Assembly (NCBI RefSeq): GCF_002904335.1
Contig: NZ_PPHF01000095.1
Coordinates: 1 to 64,000 of the forward strand
Origin: Amycolatopsis sp. CA-126428
GTDB lineage: Bacteria > Actinomycetota > Actinomycetes > Mycobacteriales > Pseudonocardiaceae
Reading direction: 5' to 3'
DNA: 64,000 bases
Of this stretch, positions 9,253 through 18,180 are shown one piece after another. Below the pieces are notes generated by a model. It was not told where the DNA came from. It ran no database searches and was given only the letters and a program-made list of their open reading frames with translations. Every line of letters begins with the position of its first letter. The stretch's first letter is position 1. The translations under genes and the position numbers were made by a program.

Positions 9253-11442
9253 ATGCGATCTCGAGCAAGAAGTGCGCCGCCGGCCCGGTGGGTCACCGCC
9301 TCCGCTATCGCAGCCGGGTTGTGCGCGGTGCCGGTGCCGGCGGCCCACAGCGCCACCCCCGTCCGGCCCGCCGGCTCCGCGGTGCACCAGGTCACCCTGG
9401 TCACCGGTGACCAGGTGATCGTCAGCCAGGCCGCCGGCCGCCAGCGGATCACCGTGCGCGGCCGTGACGGCGCCCGCCCGGAGTACCTCACCCAGCGCAT
9501 CGGCGGCGACGACTACGTCATCCCGGCCATCGCGGTGCCCTACCTGGGCAAGGCCTTGGACCGGGCTCTGTTCGACGTGTCCGCGCTGATCCGGGCCGGT
9601 CTCGACCACACGCCGGTGAAGATCACCGCCCGGCCCGGCGCCACCGCTCCCGAGCCCGGTCCCCGCTTCGGTGCCGCACTGGCGCGTCAGGTCGGCGCGG
9701 AAGCCACCGGGCGGCGCACGCGCGACGGCAGCCTGTTCGGTGGCGTCACCGCCGTGCGGCTGGACGCCCCCGGCGCGCCGCAGCCCGTCGCTCCGCGGTT
9801 TCCCATGCACACGCTGAAGGTCCACCTCGACCCGCCGGGTGCCGGGGACGGCACCTTCATGGCCCTGGCCAACAGTGACGACGGACGGAAGTTCGCGAGC
9901 GCGCTGACCATCGAAGGCCACGAGGCCCGGGCGAGCGTGCCCGAAGGCCACTACAGCCTGGATGCCTACCGCACCACCTACGACGAGCACGGAGTGCTGG
10001 CCTCGGTCCGGGAATTCAGCTCGGAGTTCACCGTCGAGGCGGACAAGGAAATCACCGTCTCCGCGGCGAAGGCGACCGCGCAGCTCACAGTCGGCACGCC
10101 GCGTCCGACCGGCCCCGTGGCGCTGAGCCCGAACACGGTCCACTACGACGCCCGCGGCCAGTTCGCGTTCTCGATGGGCGTCGACGTCGCCGAGGGGCCC
10201 GTGTTCGTGCAGCCCACCGGTCCGAGCGCGGTGGGCCACCTGCTGTTCCGCCCGCTGGCGCACGGCGACTCACCGGCCGACGCTCCCGAGCCCTACAGTT
10301 ACGACGTCCTGCTGGCCGGCGAAGGCAGCATCGCCGCCAACCAGCACTACGAGATCACCGCAGACCAGCTGACGACCGTCAAGCCCACCTTCTACCACGA
10401 CGTACCCGGCATGACCGGGCTGAACGGGTGGACCTTGGCGATGCCCGACGACGGGACGCCGCTGGAGTCCGTTCCGGTCAGCCTCTTCTCCCCGGTCAGC
10501 TACGACGCGCCGCGGACCGCGTACCTCGCGGGTCCCCCCGGGACGGTCTACAGCGAGGCCGGCTTGGCCGATCCGGAGGACCCCGCGAGCCTGTACATCG
10601 GCGAATGGCACCAGAGCACGCCCGGCCGGACCACCACGATGGACTTCTTCCGCGGCCCGCTCGCCGCGGGTTTCCAAGGCGTGCGCAACAGGCCCGAAAG
10701 CACCTGGCTGTGCCAAGCCTGCCGGGACGGTGACGAGCTGAGGGTCTGGGCGAGCGGGACGATCGACAGCGCGGGTCAGGACGTCCTCGGCCCGGCTCGC
10801 CCCGGCACGGTGTGGGCTTCGAGCTACCGGTTGCTTGCCGGGGACACGACGGTGGCGGAAGGTACCGGGACCGGCACGGTCGACCCGGTGACGGTACCGG
10901 CCGCGAAATCCGGCTACACCTACGTCGTCGACCAGACCAGGGAAGCGCCCTGGATCCGCCACTCCACCGACACGCACACCGAGTGGACCTTCTCCTCGGA
11001 GCACTCCGGCAGCCGCACCGTGCCCGGCACGTGGCACTGCGGTCCCCTGTTCGCCGAAACGATCGACAACGCCCAGTGCGGCGCGGTGTCGCTGCTGACC
11101 ACCCGCTACCAGCTCGACACCGACTCGGCCTCGACGGTCCGGCCCGGCCCCGGCCAGCTGCAGCTCACCTTCGGCCACACTCCGGGAACCCTGGACCTGC
11201 CGACGACCGCGGCCACGGTCGAGGTGTCCTTCGACGGCGGCAAGACCTGGACCCGGGCGGCCGTCACCGACCTGAACAACCACCGCTACCTCGCCCGGTG
11301 GACCAACCCCGCCACCACCACCGCCACCGACGCGGCCCTGCGGATCAGCGGCACCGACACCGCGGGCAACACCATCAGCCAGACGGTGACCGCGGCGTTC
11401 ACCGTCGCCGGTCCGGCGCAGCACCGGAAGGACGGGATCCGT
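9253..11442 (+). CDS. Secreted protein resembling the flanking regions of large S8 peptidases, without a protease domain
   Basis: About 730 residues with a signal peptide (residues 1-32). Residues 40-130 (VHQVTLVTGDQVIVSQ ... GGDDYVIPAIAVPYLG ... LFDVSALIRAG) match the N-terminal region of large actinomycete subtilases. The region from about residue 180 (FPMHTLKVHLDPPG) matches their C-terminal beta-rich region. The S8 domain expected between them is absent: I find no DTG, GHGTH or GTSMA motif. Either it is a non-catalytic relative or the catalytic domain was lost. The real stop codon TGA is at 11443-11445. The next gene starts within it (TTGA), so the two are translationally coupled. Confidence 0.8.
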
Positions 11443-12620
11443 TGAGCATCCGACGCTTCAGCATCATGATCGCGGCCGCGGCCGTAGCCGTTTCGATGGC
11501 CGTGCCCACCGCCGGCCCCGCCACCGCCGATCAAGCCCCCGCGCCGGCGTGCAATGCCGGGACCGCCCCCGGCGCCGTCCGGTGCCTGGCGCTCTACCGC
11601 TCCGCCCACCGCACCGGGATCACCCCGGCCACGGCTCCGGCCGGGTACGGTCCCGCCGGGCTGCGCCAGGCCTACCGGCTGCCCGGCAGCGGAGGCGCCG
11701 AGCGGACGATCGCGATCGTCGACGCTTACGACGACCCCAACGCCCAAGCCGACCTGGCTGTCTACCGCAAGCAGTACGGGCTGCCCGAGTGCACCACCGC
11801 CAACGGCTGCTTCCGGAAGGTCAACCAACGCGGTGAGACCGCGCCGCTGCCGGCTCCCCACACCGGCTGGGCCATCGAAATCTCGCTCGACCTGGACGCG
11901 GTCTCCGCGGCGTGCCCGGACTGCCACCTGCTGCTGGTCGAGGGCGACCGGCCCGAGATGCCGGATCTCGGGGAGGCGGTGGACACCGCGGTGCGGATGG
12001 GCGCCGCGGCGGTGACCAACAGCTACGGCGCCGACGAGTCCGGTGAGCTGATCGCGCAAGCGGCCCGGCACTACGACCACCCCGGCGTGCCGATCCTCGC
12101 CTCCAGCGGGGACGACGGCTTCCGGGCCGCCTCAGTTCCGGCCGTGCTGCCCACGGTGATCGCCGTCGGTGGGACTTCCCTGACCGAGGACACCACCGCC
12201 CGCGGCTGGACCGAGCACGCCTGGAGCGGCGCCGGCAGCGGGTGCTCGGCGTGGATCGCGAAACCGGCTTGGCAGCACGACGAGCACTGCGGCATGCGGA
12301 CGGTGTCCGACGTGTCCGCGGTCGCCGACCCGGCTACCGGCCTGGCCGTCTACGACACCTACGAGCTGGGCCCCGACGGCGGCTGGCTGGTGGTCGGCGG
12401 CACCAGTGCGTCCGCCCCGCTGGTCGCCGGGATCATCGGGCTGGCCGGCCACAGCGCGCGGTACCGGGACGCCTCTCCGCTGTACGCGCGGGCCAAGTCG
12501 CTCCGCGACGTCGTCGGCGGCTCCAACGGCTTCTGCGGAGAGGACTACCTGTGCACCGGGGTGGCCGGTTACGACGGCCCCACCGGCAACGGCACCCCTC
12601 GCGGGATCACGGCGTTCTGA
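11442..12620 (+). CDS. Secreted sedolisin-family (S53) acid serine protease
   Basis: A 392-residue exported protease of the kumamolisin/sedolisin kind. The TTG start at 11442 overlaps the previous stop (TTGA) and follows GGAAGGA by a good distance. An ATG at 11466 would shorten the signal peptide. The catalytic residues are Glu146 and Asp150 in AIEISLDLDA (the E-x3-D pair), oxyanion Asp224 in SSGDDG and Ser322 in GGTSASAPLVAG. The usual long pro-kumamolisin activation domain is missing; only about 50 residues separate the signal peptide from the core. Coupling to the upstream subtilase-like protein suggests that the two secreted products work together. Confidence 0.9.
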   Translation: MSIRRFSIMIAAAAVAVSMAVPTAGPATADQAPAPACNAGTAPGAVRCLALYRSAHRTGITPATAPAGYGPAGLRQAYRLPGSGGAERTIAIVDAYDDPNAQADLAVYRKQYGLPECTTANGCFRKVNQRGETAPLPAPHTGWAIEISLDLDAVSAACPDCHLLLVEGDRPEMPDLGEAVDTAVRMGAAAVTNSYGADESGELIAQAARHYDHPGVPILASSGDDGFRAASVPAVLPTVIAVGGTSLTEDTTARGWTEHAWSGAGSGCSAWIAKPAWQHDEHCGMRTVSDVSAVADPATGLAVYDTYELGPDGGWLVVGGTSASAPLVAGIIGLAGHSARYRDASPLYARAKSLRDVVGGSNGFCGEDYLCTGVAGYDGPTGNGTPRGITAF

Positions 12621-12642
12621 CCACACCGCCGGGATCACCACC

Positions 12643-12683
12643 ACCGCGGCCGGTCGGACCGGAATTCCGGCCGGCCGCGGTTT
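12643..12683 (+). terminator. Hairpin terminator after sedolisin gene
   Basis: Arms CCGCGGCCGG (12644-12653) and CCGGCCGCGG (12671-12680) are perfect and extended by an A-T pair. They are followed by TTT, 23 bp after the sedolisin stop. Confidence 0.7.
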
Positions 12684-13170
12684 CCGGTGCCCTCCGGCTC
12701 TCGGTGATCCGCTCGCGGTCACGACACGTCCCGGGCCCCGAGCGCGCGAGGTGCACGCCACCGCCGCCGAAGGCCATCCGGCCACCGGAATCTCGTCGAA
12801 CGTTCGCTCCGCGACCGGCTGATCCGGTCCGAGGCGGGAAAGCCACGACGGTGAGCTGCTCGCTCAGGACCCGCCCCACCGTGGAACGGCAGCACCGCCA
12901 CGGCACCGGAAACCAAGTTCGGCTTCGAATCCGAACGCGCCCCTCGCCTGGGCTCAACACAGCAACCACCCTGTCCCGGCGTCCACACACGCACCACGAA
13001 CGACCTGCACGAACAGCCCGGCAGAACCCGGCACGCACGTGCCCGAGAAGTGCCCGAGAGGTCTCGCACACGACGACAGAACCGGTAAAGCCCGACACAA
13101 GCGAAGGCCGGTGACCAGCCGAAAAGGTCTTGTCCGACATCACTCGGCACCACCCGACACCCCAAAACGC
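12684..13170. other. Gene-free stretch left of the tRNA-Lys fragment
   Basis: Roughly 490 bp in which no frame has convincing coding character. Open frames on both strands are rich in Arg/Pro and resemble nothing I know. The exact direct repeat GTGCCCGAGA occurs at 13039-13048 and 13050-13059. If the neighbouring tRNA fragment is an att site, this stretch would be the end of the former element, and such short repeats could be recombinase arm sites. No integrase is present. Confidence 0.4.
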
Positions 13171-13173
13171 GTT

Positions 13174-13217
13174 CTCTTAACCAGCGGGTTCGGGGTTCGA
13201 GTCCCTGATGGCGCACC
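13174..13217 (+). other. 3' part of a tRNA-Lys (CUU anticodon), attachment-site-like
   Basis: The sequence starts in an anticodon loop CTCTTAA (anticodon CTT at 13176-13178) and continues with a 3' anticodon strand CCAGC, a variable loop, a T-arm CGGGG-TTCGAGT-CCCTG and an acceptor end GGCGCACC. The 5' half is missing: the bases before the loop do not pair with CCAGC and no D-arm precedes it. Integrative elements that use tRNA genes leave exactly such a 3' copy at their far end. A terminator follows at once. The intact tRNA is not in the window. Confidence 0.7.
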
Positions 13218-13225
13218 CTCCACCA

Positions 13226-13257
13226 CCCCAGGTCGATCCTCATCGGCCTGGGGTTTT
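13226..13257 (+). terminator. Intrinsic terminator of the former tRNA-Lys gene
   Basis: Arms CCCCAGG and CCTGGGG are extended by CGAT/ATCG around a CCTC loop and followed by TTTT. It starts 8 bp after the tRNA 3' end. Its presence shows that sequence to the right of the tRNA fragment is the original downstream flank of the tRNA gene. Confidence 0.8.
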
Positions 13258-13674
13258 GTGGTATCCGGAATCCTTGCTTCCGCTTCCTCTCTGTCCATTG
13301 TGGTCTCCTGTGAGCCCGAGAGCGCAAGCCGGGTGCAACGCCTTCACGCGTCCGGCCGCTCGCCGGTGACGGGAGTCCGGGGCAGGCGTCCCGCGCGCGA
13401 GTGCCCGGCGAGTGTGCCGCCGGTGATGGTGACGTCGGTCTCGGTGAACCGGTGGTCGGCGTCGAAGGTGCCGGTCGGCGTCTTGCTGCGCACAGCCGGC
13501 TTGATCGACAACGAGCTGTCCGGTCAAAGACAGCCCGAATCTCGTCACGGGCACTTCGCGGCAATTAGCGGACGTTCCTTAACCGCCCACAAAGGACCGC
13601 AACCATGTCTCTCAACGCTGTCGCGCCTCCGAACTTCCGCGGCCAGGCCTGATCTTCGCCGAGAGGAGCACCCC
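13258..13674. other. Gene-poor stretch before the aldo/keto reductase
   Basis: About 415 bp. The only notable frame is on the minus strand at 13344-13511, with a possible TTG start. It encodes about 55 residues including FDADHRFTETDVTITGGTLA. It has no ribosome site I trust and could be the C-terminal leftover of a lost gene. I do not recognise it. Confidence 0.35.
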
Positions 13675-14466
13675 ATGCGGACGCGCCCCCTCGGCCGGAC
13701 CGGTATCCAGGTCAGCGGTTTCACCCTGGGCACCATGATGTTCGGTCCGTACGGCAACCCCGATCCCGACGAGTGCGTCCGCATCGTCCACCGCGCGCTC
13801 GACGACGGCATCAACACCATCGACACCGCCGACGTCTACGGCGATGGCGAATCCGAGAAGATCCTCGGCAAGGCACTGCGCGGCAGCTCCCGGCGGTGGA
13901 TCGTGTCCGCCGTGGAGGGGTCCCTGCGCCGCCTGGGTGTCGACCACGTCGACCTCTACCAGGCCCACCACCCCGCGCCTGGCACCGACGTCGAGGAAAC
14001 GCTCGGCGCACTCACCGACCTGGTGCGCGCCGGCAAGGTCCGCGCCATCGGCCATTCCAACCTGCCCGCGTCGGACATCGTGGAAGCCCAGTGGGTGGCC
14101 GAACGACGACGGCTGGCCCGGTTCCGAACCGAGCAGCCGCACTACTCGATCCTCAACCGCGGGATCGAACGCGGAATCCTGCCGGTCTGCGAACGGTCCG
14201 GGCTGGGGGTCCTGGTGTGGAGCCCGCTCGCGATGGGCCTGCTCGCCGGACAAGCCGGGCTGCCGCTTCCCCACCTCGCCCTGGCCTTCGTCACCGCGCA
14301 TCCGGCTGTCACCTCGGCGATCATCGGCCCACGCACGCCCGCGCAGCTCGACGACCTGCTCGCGGGAGCCGGCACCCTCCTCGACGACGACTTGCTCGAC
14401 CACATCGACGAGATCGTCAACCCGAACTTCCCGCACCACCGGCGCTGTCAGGCGCGAAGCGGCTGA
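13675..14466 (+). pseudogene. Aldo/keto reductase with two internal deletions, probably inactive
   Basis: The reading frame is intact (263 residues) with a strong ribosome site (GAGAGGAG) before ATG 13675. It is clearly an NADPH-dependent aldo/keto reductase (RPLGRTGIQVSGFTLGTMMF, DTADVYGDGESE, VDLYQAHHP, IGPRTPAQLDDL). Relatives are about 320-345 residues. Two gaps explain the difference. After GKALRG the sequence jumps to SSRRWIVSAVEGSLRRLG, losing the strand that carries the catalytic lysine (LATKF in relatives). After SPLAMGLLAG it jumps to QAGLPLPHLALAF, losing about 50 residues. Asp50, Tyr55 and the active-site His remain. The stop region overlaps the convergent SRPBCC gene by 19 bp. 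Confidence 0.75.
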
Positions 14467-14915
14467 GCGGATGCCAGCCCCTCGAGCCATCGCTGGTGCC
14501 AGTGCAGCAGGCACGGGCGGATCCACCGCCCGGCGACACCGGGGAGGAGACCGCGTTGCGTCTCTTCGATCGCCACCAGCGCACCGCCGCCGGGGCGCGG
14601 TTCCAGGAGCCAGCGGTGGTGGCCGCGGGTGCCGAACGCGGTTCCCGTCCAGGCGAGTTCGCGGTGCGGGTCGAACAGCGTGACCACGCAGTCGACCCGG
14701 AAGTTGAAGGTGGTCCAGCGGAATCGGGTGCCGGGACCGAGCTCGGTCACGTCGTCCAGCGCGACCCGGCGCGCGTTCGCGTACCAGCCCGGCCAGGACG
14801 GCGCGTCGACGAGGATGTTCCAGATCGTCTCGACATCGGTGTCCACCAGGAGTTCGTTGCGCGTGTGGATCGTCGTTTCCTCGGGAGCCAAGCCGTTCGG
14901 CCAGTGGATCGTCAT
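14448..14915 (-). CDS. SRPBCC-fold (polyketide cyclase/dehydrase-like) protein
   Basis: A 155-residue cytoplasmic protein of the START/SRPBCC superfamily, which has a hydrophobic cavity that binds lipids or polyketides. Typical features are the N-terminal strand TTIHTRNELLVDTDVETIWN, the helix WNILVDAPSWPGWYANARRV, and GTRFRWTTFNFRVDCVV. ATG 14915 follows TTGGAG, while a TTG 12 bases further upstream is less likely. Its role is unknown. A fragment of a second, related SRPBCC gene lies at 18.7 kb. The gene overlaps the end of the convergent aldo/keto reductase. Confidence 0.85.
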   Translation of the reverse strand: MTIHWPNGLAPEETTIHTRNELLVDTDVETIWNILVDAPSWPGWYANARRVALDDVTELGPGTRFRWTTFNFRVDCVVTLFDPHRELAWTGTAFGTRGHHRWLLEPRPGGGALVAIEETQRGLLPGVAGRWIRPCLLHWHQRWLEGLASAQPLRA

Positions 14916-14958
14916 GGTCTGCTCCAAGCCAGGTCGTGCCGGACCGGAGTCCGGAAGG

Positions 14959-14994
14959 GCTTGCCGGCCCCGGCGGGGGGCGGGGCCGGCAAGC
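14959..14994 (-). terminator. Strong hairpin terminator downstream of the beta-helix gene
   Basis: Perfect 13-bp arms GCTTGCCGGCCCC and GGGGCCGGCAAGC enclose a 10-base G-rich loop. It lies 15 bp after the stop of the minus-strand beta-helix gene. Confidence 0.75.
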
Positions 14995-15009
14995 GGGTAC
15001 CGCTCCGGA

Positions 15010-16605
15010 TCAGCTGGTTCCGGTGCGCCGGCGGCGGACCAGGACCACGGTCACGACGCCCGCGGCCAAGAGAGCGGTGCCGCCGGCGAGGAGCGGAAGG
15101 GTGTCGATCCCGGTGCGGGGAAGGCCGGCCGGGCCCGCGTTGCCGGCCGCGGCCACTTCGGCGGGCTCGGCCGGAGCACCAGCCGCCGACGTGGCCGCTT
15201 CGGACGGCGAGGGCTTTTCGGCTGCTCCGCCCGCTTCGGCCGGCGTCGAGACGGCGGCTGTGGTTCCGGCCGGTGCGAACTCCTGAGCACCGCGGTCCGG
15301 CGCCGGGCCGGCGTGCCGCCGCCCCGCGGCTTCGATGGCGGCCAGCTGCGACGTGGAGCCCGAGTCGATCGCCGGCGATCCCTTGACCAGGCCGAAGTTC
15401 GCGGTCGCGGAGTCGGTGCCGGGCCGGCTCAGCTTCGGGTCCGCGACGAGGTCGTGCGCCCCGGTGGCCACCGGGGCGTTACCGCCGAAGTAGATGTTGT
15501 AGTCGTAGCTGACGTCGGTGTTCTTGCCGTTCGAGTTGACGGGTTTGCCCGGGCTCGCCACCACGATGTTGTTGAAGATCCGCACGTCGGCGCTGTACGC
15601 GGCGAAGATGTTGGCGTACGGGTCCATGTTGGGGCTGCGGCCGTTGTGGTAGGCGGTGTTGTTCGCGATGTCGACGTGCTGCGACTTGAACGAGTGGATG
15701 CCCGAACCACCGTTGTCGAACGACACGTTGCCGGAGACCAGGACCCGGCCCTGGTAGTCGGCGCCCATGCCCTCCTTGTCCTTGAGGGTGTCGATGATGA
15801 TGCCGTTGCCGTCGGAGTACTTGCCGATCCGGGTCCAGATGACCTTGGTCTCGTTGTCGTAGACCGTGTTGCCGGTGATCCGGATCTTGTACTGCGCCGG
15901 GTCGCCGGTGCCGACGTCGGTGGCGCGCAGGATGGAGATGCCGCTCGTGGCGTACTCGGTGTACCAGGACGTCGAGTGGACCCGATTCCCGTTGATCGTC
16001 ACGCGGTCCGCGTCGATGGCCGAGATCCCGCCGCCGGGGCAGTGGTGGACGTCGTTGCCGCTGATGTCGAGGTCGTGCGCCGGCTGGCCGGTCTTCTCGT
16101 CTTTGTAGGCGCCGATGCAGTTGGTGTTGAACACGGGCGTCCGCCGGCCGGCCTGGCTCCGGGCCTCCGCCAGGTCGAGCGCGAGGGCGTTGCCCGCGAC
16201 TTCGAGCCCGCTGATCCTGATGTGGGAGGCTCCGGTGATCCTGATGCCGTTCCAGCCGGTGACCGGGTGGATCACGGGCTTGGCACCCGGGAACGCTTCG
16301 TAGGTGATGGGGGCGCCCGGCGCGCCGGAGCGGGTGATGTTCACGACGTCCCGGCCGGTCGCGGTCTCCTGGTAGGTGCCGCTCATCAGCTGCACGACGT
16401 CGCCCGGAGCGGTCGCGTCGGCGGCTTTCTGGATCGTCTTGAACGGGCGCGCCGACGACGTGCCGGGGTTGCTGTCGGAGCCGGCCGGGCTCACGAAGTA
16501 CGTGGTGGTGGCCGCGTTGGCGGTGCCACCCGTGAGGAAGGTGCCCGCGGACGCCGCGGTGAAGCCCACGACGGCCGCGAGCCTGAGGAGCATGGCGGGT
16601 TTCAC
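15010..16605 (-). CDS. Sortase-anchored right-handed beta-helix surface protein
   Basis: A 531-residue surface protein. GTG 16605 follows GAAAGGA and starts a signal peptide (KPAMLLRLAAVVGFTAASA ... ANA). Residues about 30-90 (YFVSPAGSDSNPGTSSARPF, QKAADATAPGDVVQL) and the following NNT/GNTV-type coils mark a pectate-lyase-like parallel beta-helix (DUF1565/NosD type), which usually binds or cleaves acidic polysaccharides. A low-complexity Ala/Glu/Pro linker leads to LPRTG, a hydrophobic helix and RRRRTG, a class E-like sortase signal. No sortase gene is in the window. It is divergent from a LacI regulator with operator-like sites between them. Confidence 0.88.
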   Translation of the reverse strand: MKPAMLLRLAAVVGFTAASAGTFLTGGTANAATTTYFVSPAGSDSNPGTSSARPFKTIQKAADATAPGDVVQLMSGTYQETATGRDVVNITRSGAPGAPITYEAFPGAKPVIHPVTGWNGIRITGASHIRISGLEVAGNALALDLAEARSQAGRRTPVFNTNCIGAYKDEKTGQPAHDLDISGNDVHHCPGGGISAIDADRVTINGNRVHSTSWYTEYATSGISILRATDVGTGDPAQYKIRITGNTVYDNETKVIWTRIGKYSDGNGIIIDTLKDKEGMGADYQGRVLVSGNVSFDNGGSGIHSFKSQHVDIANNTAYHNGRSPNMDPYANIFAAYSADVRIFNNIVVASPGKPVNSNGKNTDVSYDYNIYFGGNAPVATGAHDLVADPKLSRPGTDSATANFGLVKGSPAIDSGSTSQLAAIEAAGRRHAGPAPDRGAQEFAPAGTTAAVSTPAEAGGAAEKPSPSEAATSAAGAPAEPAEVAAAGNAGPAGLPRTGIDTLPLLAGGTALLAAGVVTVVLVRRRRTGTS

Positions 16606-16802
16606 GAAAGTCCTTTCATCGAAGGCAGCCGGTACCGCACTGGTCTTGGTGCGCCTTGCCGAAGCGGGCATCGGCTGCCCTGCGGCGCGAGTGTGTCGAA
16701 TGGACGGTGGTCTGACAACCCTCCGGACGGAGGTGCTTCGGAGCGCGACTTGACCGGGACCCGGCGTAAGCAGCGGAAGAGAGAGATATGTTGCGGCGCC
16801 TC

Positions 16803-16820
16803 GTGGAATAGGTTTTCCAC
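16803..16820. promoter_or_regulatory. LacI-type operator candidate 1 (GTGGAATAGGTTTTCCAC)
   Basis: Perfect arms GTGGAA and TTCCAC around TAGGTT, about 200 bp upstream of the beta-helix gene. It shares GGAA-N6-TTCC with site 2. Confidence 0.5.
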
Positions 16821-16982
16821 GCGGCACGGCGCAGAGCGTAGCGGACGTGACGCGGGCTCGTTCGAGGTCCTCCGGGTGCACGGACGCCGTGGTGCGATCC
16901 GACCACTCAGGCCGCGTCCTGTCCCGTGGGAAGTCGTCGCCGGTGTTGAAACCGGCCGCGCCAGGGGTTAGAGTCCCGCTGT

Positions 16983-17000
16983 GTGGAAAACGTATTCCCA
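16983..17000. promoter_or_regulatory. LacI-type operator candidate 2 (core GGAAAACGTATTCC)
   Basis: The palindrome has a central ACGT, as is common for LacI/GalR-family operators. It lies about 110 bp upstream of the regulator start, so autoregulation is likely. Confidence 0.55.
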
Positions 17001-17106
17001 TCGTCGTGCCGGTGACCCGTCGCGAAGCCGGAGCACGACGCCGCGCCCGCCGGGGCCCAGGCCGCGGGGGCAGCGTGGGTGAGCCCTCTTCCGACCCGTA
17101 GAGTCG

Positions 17107-18144
17107 GTGGCCGTGGAGGGAAACGCGACACTGTTCGACGTGGCGCGGGTGGCCGGGGTTTCGTTGGCGACCGCGTCGCGAGCGATCAACGGGAGCACCC
17201 GGACGGTCGGCGCCGAGCTGCGGGAACGTGTGCTGCGCGCGGCCCGGGAGCTCGACTACGTCCCGAACGTCGCCGCTCGCACGATGAAGCGCGGCCACGA
17301 CGACGTCGTGGGCCTGATCTTGCCCGACATCGTCGATCCGTACTTTTCCGGGCTCGCGTCGGGCGTCATGCGGGCGGCCGAAGAACACGGCCTGATGGTG
17401 TCGATCGCCAGCACGCGCAGGCGGAGCGGGAAGGAAGCCGATTACGTGGCGGGCTTCCGGCGCCAGCGCAACCGGGCGATCATCCTCGCGGGGAGCCGCA
17501 CGACGAACCAGCCCGAAGCCGGCCTGCTGCAGGCCGAGATCGACCGGTTCGAAGCGCAGGGTGGCCGGGTCGTCGCGGTCAGCCAGCGCAAACTGGCGGT
17601 GGACACCATCGTCGTGGAGAACCGGCAGGGTGCCCGGGAGCTGGCGACGGGACTGTCGGATCTGGGCTACCGCGACTTCGCCGTTCTTGCCGGCCCGCGG
17701 GATCTGCTGAGCGCCCGGGATCGGCTCGCCGGCTTCCGGACCGGCCTGGCGGGCTGCGGCATCGAGCTGGCCAAGGAGAACATCGTCAACAGCGAGTTCG
17801 ACCGCGACGGCGGCTACGAAGCCATGGCCCAGGTGCTGCGGGAACGCGGCGACGTGGACTGCGTGTTCGCGGTGAACGACTTCATGGCGCTCGGGGCCAT
17901 CGCGGCCGCCCGATCGCACGGACTCGACGTGCCCCGCCACGTGGCCGTCGCCGGTTTCGGCGACTCCTTGAGCCTTCGGGACATGTCACCCCGGTTGACC
18001 ACCGTCCGGATCGACTCCGAGCGGCTGGGCCGGCTGGCCCTGGAGATGGTCCTGTCGGCCGGCGGTGAAGGCCCTCGGACCCGGCGAGAGGGGTGCCAGG
18101 TGATTTTCGGGACCAGCACCCCGGGCCGTCGCCGGAAGCGTTGA
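17107..18144 (+). CDS. LacI-family transcriptional regulator
   Basis: A 345-residue repressor. Residues 8-60 are the LacI helix-turn-helix and hinge (TLFDVARVAGVSLATASRAI, then LRERVLRAARELDYVPNVAA). The rest is the periplasmic-binding-like sugar domain (VVGLILPDIVDPYFSGLASG, VFAVNDFMALGA, VAVAGFGDS). Such proteins usually respond to a sugar and control uptake or hydrolase genes. The likely target is the divergent beta-helix surface protein, given the two shared palindromes. The GTG at 17107 is taken as start; GTG 17113 is also possible. Downstream lies a decayed TetR/SDR fusion. Confidence 0.92.
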   Translation: MAVEGNATLFDVARVAGVSLATASRAINGSTRTVGAELRERVLRAARELDYVPNVAARTMKRGHDDVVGLILPDIVDPYFSGLASGVMRAAEEHGLMVSIASTRRRSGKEADYVAGFRRQRNRAIILAGSRTTNQPEAGLLQAEIDRFEAQGGRVVAVSQRKLAVDTIVVENRQGARELATGLSDLGYRDFAVLAGPRDLLSARDRLAGFRTGLAGCGIELAKENIVNSEFDRDGGYEAMAQVLRERGDVDCVFAVNDFMALGAIAAARSHGLDVPRHVAVAGFGDSLSLRDMSPRLTTVRIDSERLGRLALEMVLSAGGEGPRTRREGCQVIFGTSTPGRRRKR

Positions 18145-18180
18145 CCTCGCCACGCCCGCTCCACCGAACCCGCCCAGACC

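Larger units (their letters stand above)
16606..17106. other. Divergent control region between beta-helix gene and lacI-type gene
   Basis: These 501 bp contain no gene I can support. They carry two LacI-operator-like palindromes with the common pattern GGAA-N6-TTCC, annotated separately. The distance leaves room for separate promoters for the two divergent genes. Confidence 0.55.

Noticed and set aside
13174..13217. Complete tRNA-Lys gene
   Set aside because: No 5' acceptor strand, D-arm or 5' anticodon strand precedes the anticodon loop.
12719..13564. Minus-strand frame of about 280 codons spanning the tRNA fragment, considered as an integrase
   Set aside because: It reads through the antisense of the tRNA piece (QGLEPRTRWLRER) and has no recombinase R-H-R-Y motifs.
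16606..17940. Upstream extension of the beta-helix frame to nearly 1000 residues
   Set aside because: The extension runs antisense through the LacI gene and lacks motifs; a signal peptide with ribosome site starts at 16605.
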